64,000 nucleotides of DNA from Leptodactylus fallax (Eukaryota > Chordata > Amphibia > Anura > Leptodactylidae): assembly GCA_947044405.1 (NCBI GenBank), contig CAMRHE010000076.1, positions 5,190,001 to 5,254,000 of the forward strand, read 5' to 3'. A program made the position numbers and the translations under genes. Below are positions 24,240 through 34,162 of this stretch, piece by piece. Each line of letters starts with the position of its first letter. Within the stretch, counting starts at the first letter, position 1. The notes beneath the pieces were generated by a model. That model made no database searches. It was not told the origin of the DNA and saw only the letters and a list, made by a program, of their open reading frames with translations.

Positions 24240-26055
24240 TCAGAAGTGTGCGGTTTTCCGAGATTTATGACTATACTGCAAATCATTTTCACAAATCAAT
24301 CCCCAAATATAGTCGCCCATCATGTTTTCGTTATATTGTCCTTGGTAACGGCGTTCAAAGTTCATAATGTCCTGGTGAAAGCGCTCGCCTTGCTCCTCTC
24401 AATAAGCTCCCATGTTCTCTTTGAAGTTATCAAGATGAGCATCAAGGATATGGATTTTGAGTGACATCCTGCAGCCCATTGCAGCATAGTTCTTTATCAG
24501 AGTCTGAACCAGTTGTACATAGTTTTCATCTTTATGATTGCCTAGGAAGCCGCGAACCACTGCGACAAAACTGTTCCAAGCTGCTCTCTCCTTCCTATTC
24601 AGCTTCTTGGGAAATTCACTGCACTCTATGATCTTCTTGATTTGTGGTCCGACGAAGACACCAGCTTTGATCTTTGCTTCAGACAGCTTAGGTAAAAGAT
24701 CTTGGAGGTAATTGAAAGCTCTCGACTCCTTATCTAGAGCCCTGACAAATTGTTTTATGAGCCCCAACTTAATGTGTAGTGGTGGCATCAGCACCTTGCA
24801 TGGGTCCACCAGTGGCTCCCACTTTACATTGTTCTTCCCCACAGTGAACTCTGTCCGCTGAAGCCAGTCCCGCCTGTGGTAGTGCGCTTCAGTATCCCGG
24901 CTGTCCCAAAGGCAAATAAAGCAAGGATACTTAGTAAAACCACCTTGGAGGCCCATCAAGAATGACACCATTTTGAAATCTCCGATAACTTCCCAGCTGT
25001 ACTCATCATACTTCAAGGCACCTGGCAACATCTTGACACTGGTGTATTCCTCTTTCAGGTGCACCGAGTGAGCTACAGGAAAAGACGGATACTTGTTCCC
25101 ATTGTGAAGCAGCACGGCTTTGAGGCTCTTGCATGAGCTGTCTATGAAGAGACGCCACTCAGTCGGGTTACAGGTGATACCTATAGCCTCGAATAGACCG
25201 GCCACATTGTTGCAGAAGCACAGTCCATCTTGATGACTGAAGAAGATGGAAAAAAACTTGGTGACGCTTCCTCTGATCTGTGACTTGGACGCTTTCATCT
25301 AATAAGTTCCATTGCTTGAGCCTTGATGTCAGAAGCTCAGCGTTGGACTTGGTGAGACCAAGGTCTCTGATCAGATCGTTGAGGTCTTTTTGGTTAGGGT
25401 AGTATGGCTTCCACTCCTCATCTGCATATGAAGAGAAATCGTGATCTTCAATGTCTTCCTCGATGTCTCACCTGCTGCTTTCTTTTGAAGGTGGTGTAGC
25501 TCTGTCTGGAGGTGTTGGTACAGGAAGTTCAGGGCAGTGTGGTACTGGGGCAATAGATGACGGAATGTCAGGATACGTTACAGGCGGTGCATTTTTGCCA
25601 GTGCGACGTTTGGAAGGGTCCACCATGCAGAAGTAGCAATTTGTTGAGTGATCAGTCGGTTCACGCCAAATTCTTGGAATAGCAAAATGCATGGCTCTCT
25701 TCTCTCCCCTGTACCAACCTATAAGCATACAAAATAATATTTGGATTGAGAATTTGATTTAGGCCTATTTCACACTAATGACTAGTGATATTTACAATAT
25801 TAACACAGTTAATCTGCTATTTAAGAGAGTAGCATTTATCCACTTACCTTCAAGAGTTTTCTTGCAGTGCTCACATGTGAAATGAGGAGTCCATGGTTTG
25901 TCTTGGTCACCAACAGGCATGCCGAAGTATGCTTTGTAGGCCTCACACATCTTAGCAGATGCTTCCACAGAGTACTTTTTCGCTCTTGTCTTTATAAACT
26001 GGCCACATACGTAGCAAAATGCGTCTGCTGGATGTATGCAACCTCTTGATGCCAT
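24240..26055 (-). pseudogene. Multi-copy animal protein of unknown function, probable DDE transposase, inactivated
   Basis: Exon 1 (26055-25848) starts MASRGCIHPADAFCYVCG and ends TLEG. Exon 2 (25718-24240) continues WYRGEKRAM and ends SRKTAHF plus stop. Removing one base restores 562 codons, so only one frame break exists. Visible features are CxxC pairs at residues 14/17 and 61/64 (zinc-finger-like, similar in spacing to ZAD domains), the WREP motif at 87-90 with C97/C100, IDSS at 261-264 (D262), IGDFKM (D316), PCFICLWDSR (C335/C338), PPLHIKLGL (H384) and EEQGERFH after 509. I recall near-identical 'uncharacterized' proteins in many fish, frogs, insects and cnidarians. Lesions are TGA at 25470-25468 (residue 153), an extra T in the T7 run opposite 25250-25256 (about residue 224), and TGA at 24401-24399 (residue 509). 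A D262, D316, E511 or E514 catalytic triad is my inference. Confidence 0.75.
25719..25847 (-). other. Phase-1 intron (129 bp) in the 24.2-26.1 kb pseudogene
   Basis: The donor GTAAGTG follows exon 1 at 25847 and the acceptor TGCTTATAG ends at 25719. Splicing joins the G of GGT to the GT of the next exon and gives the continuous KKTLEGWYRGEK. Protein similarity on both sides continues smoothly, which strongly supports the intron. Confidence 0.85.
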
Positions 26056-26419
26056 CTAAATTGACTAAGTTGCTGTGAACTGTAAGGGAAAAGCATGTCT
26101 CTCCAAACTTGATAAAAATGGTCTTTATTCCATGCAGTATTAAAGTTCAAGAGTGTACTGAGGATTCAGCAGAGCAAGATTGATCACCCGGTAACAGAGT
26201 AACACACAATATATACATTTACATTCCTAAGCTCCTCCTGTAATGGGTGTGGGGTGAAGTGTGAATACTGTCCTTATCAGAATCTGAATAGATGTTGAAT
26301 TCACACCTGTCTGTCTAGGTCAATTCCCCTTTGTCTGTGATGGCCATTGCCCACTTACTATGCAATCCCAATCAATTAGATCCTGTCTCTCCGTCTCTCA
26401 GGAAGAGCTATAGTGGCCC

Positions 26420-26425
26420 TATATA
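26420..26425 (-). promoter_or_regulatory. Probable TATA box of the 24.2-26.1 kb gene
   Basis: TATATA within CAGTTATATAGG (minus strand) lies 365 bases upstream of the start codon and 41 to 112 bases downstream of the heat-shock elements. Order and spacing fit a TATA-driven inducible promoter. Confidence 0.45.
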
Positions 26426-26465
26426 ACTGTAGTTATACAGCTACCTACAATTCTGTACAGTCCCA

Positions 26466-26532
26466 GAAAGTTCTAGATAATTCTGGGCAGTTCTAGAAAC
26501 TTCTTGATAGTTCTCACAATTCCAGAAGCTTC
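26466..26532 (-). promoter_or_regulatory. Cluster of three heat-shock elements
   Basis: Three arrays of alternating GAA/TTC five-base modules are visible: GAAagTTCtaGAt (26466-26478), TTCtaGAAacTTC (26491-26503) and TTCcaGAAgcTTC (26520-26532). The latter two are perfect three-module HSF sites. Additional isolated TTC modules (26481, 26511) lie between. The cluster stands between the right terminal repeat and the TATA box, within the element. Confidence 0.6.
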
Positions 26533-26599
26533 TTAAGTATCTTGAAATATTGCGAATAATCGTAAAAATAGATCAATTTCAAAATATCATTGTGCTGAA

Positions 26600-26616
26600 C
26601 ACAAAAGCAAAGTTTA
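26600..26616 (-). repeat. Right terminal inverted repeat of the 24.1-26.6 kb element
   Basis: Reads TAAACTTTGCTTTTGTG on the minus strand; 16 of 17 match with 24100-24116. It lies on the promoter side of the gene, 68 bases outside the heat-shock cluster. Confidence 0.6.
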
Positions 26617-28277
26617 CAGGGAATAATAACTTTTTTCTATTCATTTAAGGTACAAACAATCAGGAAAACACACTTACCAACTGGGAACAAATATTTTTTT
26701 GAAAATTGTTGCATGGTGTGATTTCTGTTGAGAAGCGTATTGCTTTGATGAAAAAATATCTCTTCGTGCATATGACTAGAACCTTAATACAACTAAAGAA
26801 AGTCTATATTTGGGATAGTAGAACCACAACATCAATGTTGTTCACTCAGCTTTGGGTTAGACATTGGGTTAAAATAGTGTAAGAGGATGTAGAAGGAAGA
26901 GAGTAACAGATGACTGTAGGATCAGACAACAAAAGGTTTGTTTGTGGTCTGTAACCATGGAGACATATGGGACTGCGTAAGAGCTGCAGAAAGAAAGTGG
27001 TAGGAGAGGTTTTTTTAGACTAGTATATTTACAAATGTAATCTTTTTTTTCTAGATTGGAGTAATACAAATTTATTGTAAGAGTGAATATAACTGAATAC
27101 ATCTGTTAAAATAAAAACTGTGTGTGCCTGAAATTTTAATAGGACAGATCAATTGGAAAAGGAAGGTGGGTGTAGACCCAGACTTATTTGAAAATTCATA
27201 TCTTAAAGTCATTTTCACAACATTTATACCTAAAAAATGCAAAGCCCAAGCTGAGAATACTGCTGTAAACATTGGAAACCTTCCTCTTCTGAACGCAGGT
27301 GGTTCTTTATATAAGGCAATCAACAAAAACTGACTGGTTCCAGGCTCAAAGCAAAAGACGTGACTGTCACCCACAGCCCGATCCAAAAATGTAATTATTT
27401 TTTTGTCTCACTATCTGAACCAAACTGATTTTGCCTCCTAATCTGGTAATGTGCATATTTTTTTTTTTAAAGGCCCACTGTAAACTAAACTTTGATCGCT
27501 ACAAAAGTTTTGTCCTATTAAAAAGAAATAAATATTATAGACTTATAATGACCATTTTATAGAACATATTAGCCCTGATAGCCATCACAATAGAAAGACA
27601 GAAGATAAGGGCTTATTAAGAAGGTCATATGGTGACCCAAAAATTCTGATTATCACCATATAATCTCATTAAGCTCATTTAGTCTTTCTTATACGATGTT
27701 CATACTAATCTGCAAACTCTTATATTATGAAGATTCCAGGCTGGGAGAGGTCACTGCTATTGCAATAATTCTGCCAATAAAAGCAAGCACTTCAGTGTAA
27801 TGTTAATGTAAAGCGGCATTTTGGAGCCATCCAGCACCCAGGTATACCTGTCTTCTCCCCCTAGCTACTTCCGTTTAGCACCCCTATTTTTATTTACATT
27901 ATAATTTATTGTCTCTTCATTTCTGTTACTTGTCTATACAGTAAGGTTTTTTATCATACAGAATGTTTTAAAGGGATAAAAATCAAGGTATATTTACATA
28001 ATCTTTATTAATTAATTAGTCTTTGCTGCTGTAGAGTCTGTGGAACTTCACATAGCTGGCTGTCCTGCTGCTTCTGACTTCTGATACATTTACTCTTTCC
28101 TGTGCTGACTTTTTCTGCTCTAGCACTATTTTCTGTGACAGTAACAGGTGATAGCAAAATGTTGAGAGGGTGGAGAGGGGGAAGCATCTAATTCTTCAAG
28201 GAGAGCAGAACATGTGTATGAGAGTAGAGGGAGAGGAGAGCACTGAAGGTGATCTCCGGGATGGAAAGGAGAGGGGG
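26617..28277. other. Unassigned non-coding DNA
   Basis: No gene was found. TTTAAAGGCCCACTGTAAAC at about 27468 resembles a T2 left end without a partner. The purine-rich 28150-28277 stretch is the insertion site of the hAT-like element that follows. Confidence 0.45.
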
Positions 28278-29144
28278 CAGAGGCGTAGCTAGCGGGGGGG
28301 GCAAAGGGGGCGGCTGCCCCGGGCCCACCATTAATACATTCTTTATGTCTGCAGACACCGATCTAGTTACAATGCTTCCTGGTGCTTAACTGTCATAAGT
28401 GCTCTATGAGACATCTATGGGTTAATGTTTAAACGCTGCATGGTTTGGCCACTTCAGGCCTGCGGTTTACAAGACCCCGAGACCACAGATGGATGTATGC
28501 TTCTCAGCACAGGCGGCGCGATGACGTCACAACATTACACCGCCTGCGTTCAGACGTCACAACATTGCGCCGCCTGCGCTCAGAAACAGACGTCCTGTGC
28601 GTGGACAGGGAGGAAGCAGCGGCTCCGTTCATCAGCATCGCAAGTAGGTGAGTAGAACTTTTTTTTTTATTTTTCTAGAGCAGTTGTGGGTGTATTAATA
28701 GTATAAGGGGTGGTTAGGAGGGGGAAATATAACTATAAAGGGAGGATTCATAAGGACGCATTATGATGATCGGGGAGTCATTTATATTAGGGTTATTATG
28801 GTGTATTATGAATACAAGGGGGGAGGTTATTTATATAAGGGGCCATTAGGGGGCATCATTTTTATTAGGAGGCATTATGAACATAAGGGGGTGGTCATTG
28901 ATTTAAGGGGTCATTAGAGGTGCAGTATTTATGTCAGGGGGAATCAGGGACATAATATGAGGGTCAATTAATTTAATTAAAGTGGTACTTGGGCTTTATT
29001 AAGACTAAGGCCCCACATAGTGGGCTGCAGGAAAAAAAGTGCTGCAGAAAAAAACACAGCGGTAACATTGTGGTTTTTCCCGCAGCGCTTTTCACAGAAG
29101 GTCTGCAGAGTTTTCCCCTGTGGACTTTCTGTTTTCAATACACC

Positions 29145-29147
<3 letters not shown>

Positions 29148-29175
<28 letters not shown>

Positions 29176-29960
29176 GTCCTTTAATAGTCCCACAGTGGGG
29201 AAATTCAGTGTGTTACAGCAGCAAAGATAAGATAAGCAGATACAAATACAAATACAACATGTACAGGAATGTTCCAAGGTGAGAGGCATTACATTAATAG
29301 CAGACAGACAGATAGGAAGTAGCAGGGGGGGGGGGGGGGATTTAACAGGCAGAGAGATATTTCAGTTCTCTGTGTGTAATGATCTCCGCTTAGGTCGGTG
29401 TTGGTTGTACAGCCTAACCGCGGTGGGGAGGAAAGACTTCCGATAGCGCTCCTTTTCACACCTAGGGTGGAGCAGTCGGTCACTGACAGTACTGCCCAGC
29501 GCAATCACAGTCTCATGCATTGGATGGGACTTCTTCTTCTGCATGGAGCTCACCACGGACAGTATCCTTCTGTCACCCACCACCTGCACTGGGTCCAGTG
29601 GGCTCCCCAGGACAGAGCTGGCCCTTCTAATCAGCTTGTCAAGTTTATTTCTGTCCCTGGTTGATATACTGCTCCCCCAGCAGGCCACTCCAAAGAAGAT
29701 GGCTGATGCCACTACCGAGTTGAAGAAAGTCCTAAGAAGTGCCCCCCGGATTCCAAAGGCTCTCAGCTTCCTAAGCAGGTAGAGCCTGCTGTGGCCCTTC
29801 CTGTACAGGGCCTCCATATGATCTGCCCAGTCCAGCTTATTATTAAGGAGCAGACCCAGGTACTTATAGGTGTTCACAATCTCGATGCCCGTCCCCAGGA
29901 TGTCCACTGGTTTTGGAGGGCATCTGCCTTTACGGAAGTCCACCACCATCTCCTTGGTCT
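29148..29960 (-). mobile_element. 5'-truncated LINE with (ATT)n tail
   Basis: On the minus strand the copy starts at ACCAAGGAGATGGTG (29960), contains the end of the reverse-transcriptase frame, a 3' UTR with GAATTTCCCCACTGTGGGAC, and ends in about ten ATT repeats (29148-29175). 5' truncation and a short-repeat tail are the marks of target-primed reverse transcription. It inserted into the TAAGGCCCC MITE. Class is CR1/L2/Rex-like by the protein. Confidence 0.85.
29362..29958 (-). pseudogene. LINE reverse transcriptase, C-terminal fragment
   Basis: The frame has no internal stop for about 195 codons but lacks its N-terminal two thirds, including the endonuclease and the catalytic YxDD box. 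The motif YKYLGLLLNNKLDW near its start is the conserved post-palm segment of non-LTR reverse transcriptases. Later SVVASAIFFGVACWGS, KLIRRASSVLG and LLHPRCEKERYRKSFLPTA are typical of the CR1/L2/Rex group seen in fish and frogs. The end of the frame lies 215 bases before the (ATT)n tail. It cannot work as an enzyme. Confidence 0.85.
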
Positions 29961-30392
29961 ATGGAAACCACCGGCGTTTCCATAGGTATAATTGACATGC
30001 TGCAATTTCCAAAACCGTTGCGGTCGCAGTGCATCTGCTGCATATATTTTTCTGCAATGTTTGGATGGGATTTGTTAGAATGCCGCATTTTTTTCTGTGG
30101 GTTTTCGCCCCATGGGGCCCCATCCCATCCCATCTCCACTTTGCAGGAAAATATGCGCAGCAGATACGCTGCGATTTCCAAAACAATCGCAGTTTTGGAA
30201 TTTGCAGAATGTAAATTATACCTACGGAAATACCAGCAGTTTCCCTATAGGTATAATTGAAGCAGAAAGTCCACAGAGGAAATCAATGCAAATATTCTGT
30301 GCAAAGTGCTGCAGGAAGAACCACAATGCGCCGCCGTAGCGGTTTTTCCTGCAGCTCTTTTTTGCTGCGATACGCCACATGGGGCCTTAGCC

Positions 30393-30903
30393 TTAAAGGG
30401 GTGTTCCCACTAACATAACCATTTTTAAATTTGTAGATAATTAAAAGTTAAACATTTTTGCAAATATTAGTAGTTAAACATTTTGCAAAGTTTTAAAGAT
30501 TTTCTCTAAATATCACAAGTTGTTGTGTTGATCGGTTGCCAGTCGATACGACCATGAATGCAGGACCTTTCTAAGGTCAGAAAACTAACCAAGATTTCCT
30601 TAATGTTTCCGGGATATCTTCTGATACATGTAGTGTGTCTGCCTGATAACCCAGCTACAGTAAGAATATCATGGCTGGATTCCTGACAAGTCCCAGACCA
30701 TAGAAAGTTTCTGCATTCATGGTCGTATATATTGGCAATGGATAAAGACAACAGATGTCACTACTAAGATAGTTAGAGAAAATCTTTAAAACTCTGCAGA
30801 ATGTTTAAGTACTTATACTTGCAAAAATGTTTAAGTTTTAACTATCTATAAATATGGATATATATGATAATATATGATTATGTTCATGGAAATACGACTT
30901 TAA
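30393..30903. mobile_element. T2/Kolobok-type foldback MITE with long TIRs
   Basis: TTAA stands at both borders (30393-30396, 30900-30903). The left arm CTTAAAGGGGTGTTCC...AAACATTTTTGCAA is mirrored by the right arm over roughly 140 bases, with AAGATTTTCTCTAA shared near each inner end. Central TACGACCATGAATGCAG and its complement near 30715 extend the palindrome, so nearly the whole 511-bp element folds back. The T2 group of Xenopus has TTAAAGGRR ends and TTAA targets. Confidence 0.82.
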
Positions 30904-31210
30904 GCAGTTTTCCAGCTCATTTTTATTGATGATCTATCCTCAATAAGAGATAAGTGATTCCCCACTGATCAGCTGTATGAAGGGGCTATGGCGCCTGTTT
31001 ATATCACACACTGTTTGTTTATAGTGACCGTGTGATGTCATTACAGCCTTGTCACAGAGACATGTATAGGACGAGGCTGTAGTTACATTACATGGCCGCT
31101 ATGAAATGAATGACACTGTGTAAACAGAGAAGGGGTCACGGAGCTTACACAGGTACCACGGTTCATTCAAACAATTGTTCCTGGGGGTCCCGGGTATTGG
31201 AACCCTAATA
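30904..31210. repeat. T2-type MITE fragment
   Basis: AGCAGTTTTCCAGCTC, ATTGATGATCTATCCTC and CCACTGATCAGCTG show the common T2-type interior. It shares the boundary TTAA with the element before it. The right terminus is missing. Confidence 0.5.
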
Positions 31211-31728
31211 TTTTTTTCCCCTTTTTTTTTCCTTTTTAATTAGGAAACATCTGGGGTATTATTAATAAGGAGCACATTATTTAAAGGGGTGCACAGGGAA
31301 GTTATTAATTTAAAGATGCACTTGGTGGTATTATTGATTATGGGGGGGTTATAGTATATATTTTATAATTGGGGGTAGCAGCAGGATGGGGGCTTTGTGC
31401 AGGTGAGGACAATGTGGGTCAGGTGCCTGGAAAAGTGAGGAGCCAAAGATGTCTGTGCTGCAAACTTTACAGAGACTGGAAGAAGTGGTCATGGCCGTCC
31501 AGATGAAAGAGACGGGGAATGTGAACGATTAGTCAGAGACGTCACCGGTAAGTCACTAAATGTTACTGCCCTGTATTCACCTAAATGGTCTGCAGAGCCC
31601 TGTGTAGAGCCGCTATATACCACTATACGCTCACCCTATACTGATAGTATCGGTATACGAACACGTCCAAGTAGGGGGCCCATTTGGACATGTTTGCCCC
31701 CCGTGCTGAACCCCTAGCTATGCCTCTG

Positions 31729-32594
31729 AGAGAGGGGAACGTGGTCCACCAACACAAGAGAGAAGAGATCCCTCATAGGTTATAGAAGGGGAAATAAAGG
31801 GATTGAATTGTGCTGATATACATGAGAACAAGTGAAGATAGCAGCACCCTGGACAGCATGTATCGTAGGGTGGTAGATGAACACGTGAGTAAGAATAAAA
31901 TTAGGAGCAAATTTATTGTCACTGAGTCTATTTTAGCATATAGTGATCCTTAAAAATAAAAAAAATAAACATTTTTTGATACAAATATTCTAGGAATTGA
32001 TAATCATGGTGGAATATCATATTATAGGTTGGAATACTATAGCCTACCATACATTTTCCTGGGAGTACTGATACTTTAGTCATATAGTATATGAAAATTA
32101 TTCTACCATTGAAAATATTCTAAAGTCATGACCCTGTTACCAGGATAACAATTGTATGAAGATAAAAATAGCGACAAACGCTTTTATTAGCTAGAAATGT
32201 GCTAAGAGAACACTTGTCCTTCACTTTTCTTATGCATATTACTTAGTAGGGAGTAAAAATGAGCACAGGAGAAAGCGGCTGGACCAAAGCTTCCTTGCAA
32301 AGCCCGTACGTTTATTTTGACCATTTTCGTCATGTTTACTGAATCAAACGTGACCACAAATGTTTCTGTACTAGAAATGTTCATTGTTTTAAGAGTAGTA
32401 GACATCAATCTTTCCCTACTGCAAATGAACTTCTGGATTTTATTACACAGATTTTCCATTTTTTATGTTTGTTTGTTTTTTAAATATAGAAAATTAGATA
32501 GAGTACTTATAGAAATGCTGAAAAGAAAATCAAATCAGCACAGTCATAAGAAGGCTCTCGGATTGTGAGGAAAATCTATGCAGAATGTAATCTA
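31729..32594. other. Unassigned non-coding DNA
   Basis: No gene was found in this stretch between the hAT-like element and the first Tc1 transposon. Confidence 0.5.
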
Positions 32595-34162
32595 CAGTCA
32601 TGGCCAAAAGTTTTGAGAATGACACAAATATTATATTTTCACATGATCTGCTGCCCTCTGGTTTTTATGTGTGTTTGTCAGATGTTTTTATCACATACAG
32701 AAATAGAATTGCATTCATATTATGAGTAACAGAAGCTTATATTGACAGTTAGAATGAGTTAATGCAGCAAGTCAATATTTGCAGTGTTGACCCTTCTTCT
32801 TCAGGACCTCTGCAATTCTCCCTGGCATGCTCTCAATCAACTTCTGGACCAAATCCTGACTGATAGCAGTCCATTCTTGCAGAATCAATGCTTTAATTTT
32901 GTCTGAATTTGTTGGTTTTTGTTTGTCCACCCGTCTCTTGATGATTGACCACAAGTTCTCAATGGGATTAAGATCTGGGGAGTTTCCAGGCCATGGACCC
33001 AAAATCTCTATGTTTTGTTCCCTGAGCCATTTAGTTATCACCTTTGCTTTATGGCAAGGTGCTCCATCATGCTGGAAAAGGCATTGTTGAGCGCCAAACT
33101 GCTCTTGGACGGTTGGGAGAAGTTGCTCTTGGAGGACATTCTGGTACCATTCTTTATTCATGGCTGTGTTTTTAGGCAAGACTGTGAGAGAGCCGATTCC
33201 CTTGGCTGAGAAGCAACCCCACACATGAATGGTTTCAGGATGCTTTACAGTTGGCATGAGACAAGACTGGTGGTAGCGCTCACCTCTTCTTCTCCGAATA
33301 AGCTGTTTTCCAGATGTTCCAAACAATCGAAAAGGGGATTCATCAGAGAAAATGACTTTACCCCAGTGCTCAGCAGCCCACCCCCTGTACCTTTTGCAAA
33401 ATAACAGTCTGCCCCTGATGTTTTTTTTGGAGAAAAGTTTTTTTTTTCCCCCCCTTTTGGCGCCCCCCCCTTCCTGGGGGGGGTCTCCGCCTCACAGTGC
33501 GTGCAGATGCACTCACACCTGCCTGCTGCCATTCCTCAGCAAGCTCTGCACTGCTGGTAGCCTGATCCCGCAGCTGAAACACTTTTAAGAGACGGTCCTG
33601 CCGCTTGCTGGTCTTTCTTGGGCGCCCTGGAGCCTTTTTGGCACCAATGGAATCTCTCTCCTTGAAGTTCTTGATCATGCGATAGATTGTTGGCTGAGGT
33701 GCAATCTTTCTAGCTGCAATACTCTTCCCAGTTAGGCCATTTTTGTGCAGTGCAATGATGACTGCACGTGTTTCTTTAGAGATAACCATGGTTAACAGAA
33801 GAGAAACAATGATGGCAAGCACCAGCCTCCTTTTAAAGTGTCCAGTGGTGTCATTCTTACTTAATCATGACAGATTGATCTCCAGCCCTGTCCTCATCAA
33901 CACCCACACCTGTGTTAATGGAGCAATCACTGAAACGATGTTAGGTGGTCCTTTTAAGGCAGGGCTGCAATGATGTTGAAATGTGTTTTGGGGGATAAAG
34001 TTCATTTTCTAGGCAAATATTGACTTTGCAAGTAATTGCTGTTAAGCTGATCACTCTTTATAACATTCTGGAGTATATGCAAATTGCCATTAGAAAAACT
34101 GAAGCAGTAGACTTTGTAAAAATTTATATTTGTATCATTCTCAAAGCTTTTGGCCATGACTG
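32595..34162 (-). mobile_element. Full-length Tc1-like transposon (DD35E spacing)
   Basis: Terminal inverted repeats CAGTCATGGCCAAAAG (left) and CAGTCATGGCCAAAAGCTTT (right, complement) extend about 37 bases through GAATGAYACAAATAT. TA flanks both ends (32593-32594 and 34163-34164). AAGTCAATATTTGC recurs in inverted orientation about 190 and 140 bases inside the two ends, as in IR/DR-type Tc1 elements. The transposase lies on the minus strand and has one frame break, so this copy is non-autonomous, though its ends look intact. Confidence 0.93.
32772..33789 (-). pseudogene. Tc1-like transposase with frame break in homopolymer tract
   Basis: The start MVISKETRAVI (33789) opens a helix-turn-helix region followed by the GRPRK minor-groove motif (APGRPRKTSKRQ) and TVRRR. 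The second half, in another frame from about 33435, carries VIFSDES (first Asp), LFQHDGAPCH (second Asp) and NSPDLNPIENLW (Glu), ending KKGQHCKY at 32772. From the second Asp to the Glu there are 35 intervening residues, the DD35E spacing reported for Traveler-type Tc1 elements. The frame changes by one base inside 33432-33490, which consists of long T, C and G runs and could also be an assembly artefact. Apart from that I see no stop codon in the approximately 340-residue protein, so the copy is young. Confidence 0.88.

Larger units (their letters stand above)
24100..26616 (-). mobile_element. Candidate undescribed DNA transposon (2.5 kb) with TIRs, promoter and spliced gene
   Basis: TAAACTTCGCTTTTGTG at 24100 faces its inverted match TAAACTTTGCTTTTGTG at 26616-26600 (16 of 17 bases). 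Similarity continues weakly inward (ATTTTTACKAT about 40 bases in on both sides). Between them lies one gene on the minus strand with two exons, preceded by a TATA box and heat-shock elements. TA adjoins both ends, so a TA target is possible, but no longer duplication is visible. A gene of this kind, present in many copies in animal genomes and enclosed by inverted repeats, is best explained as the transposase of a cut-and-paste element. I know of no named superfamily for it. The alternative is a domesticated or retro-derived multi-copy gene with chance repeats. Confidence 0.6.
29006..30389. mobile_element. TAAGGCCCC MITE, copy B, interrupted by a LINE
   Basis: The ends TAAGGCCCCACATAGTGGG and, in complement, TAAGGCCCCATGTGGCG are inverted. 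The MITE parts (29006-29147 and 29961-30389) match copy A at 7496-7749. GCAGAGTTTTCCCCTGTGGA before the LINE and the complement of GCAGAAAGTCCACAGAGGAA near 30260 are its internal inverted repeat. Confidence 0.65.
28278..31728. mobile_element. hAT-like element enclosing a nested stack of repeats
   Basis: The left end CAGAGGCGTAGCTAG at 28278 faces CAGAGGCATAGCTAG in complement at 31728 (14 of 15). The flanks AGAGGGGG and AGAGAGGG match at seven of eight positions, as expected of an aged 8-bp hAT duplication. Inside are a MITE split by a LINE (29006-30389), a T2 foldback (30393-30903), a T2 fragment (30904-31210) and non-coding DNA. No hAT transposase is visible, so it is non-autonomous, or the two ends are separate copies. 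Confidence 0.5.

Noticed and set aside
24399..25470. In-frame TGA codons read as selenocysteine in the transposon-like gene
   Set aside because: A separate 1-nt frameshift lies between them and no SECIS-like context was looked for or is expected; decay is simpler.
29398..29985. Plus-strand frames opposite the LINE
   Set aside because: They are antisense shadows of the reverse-transcriptase frame.
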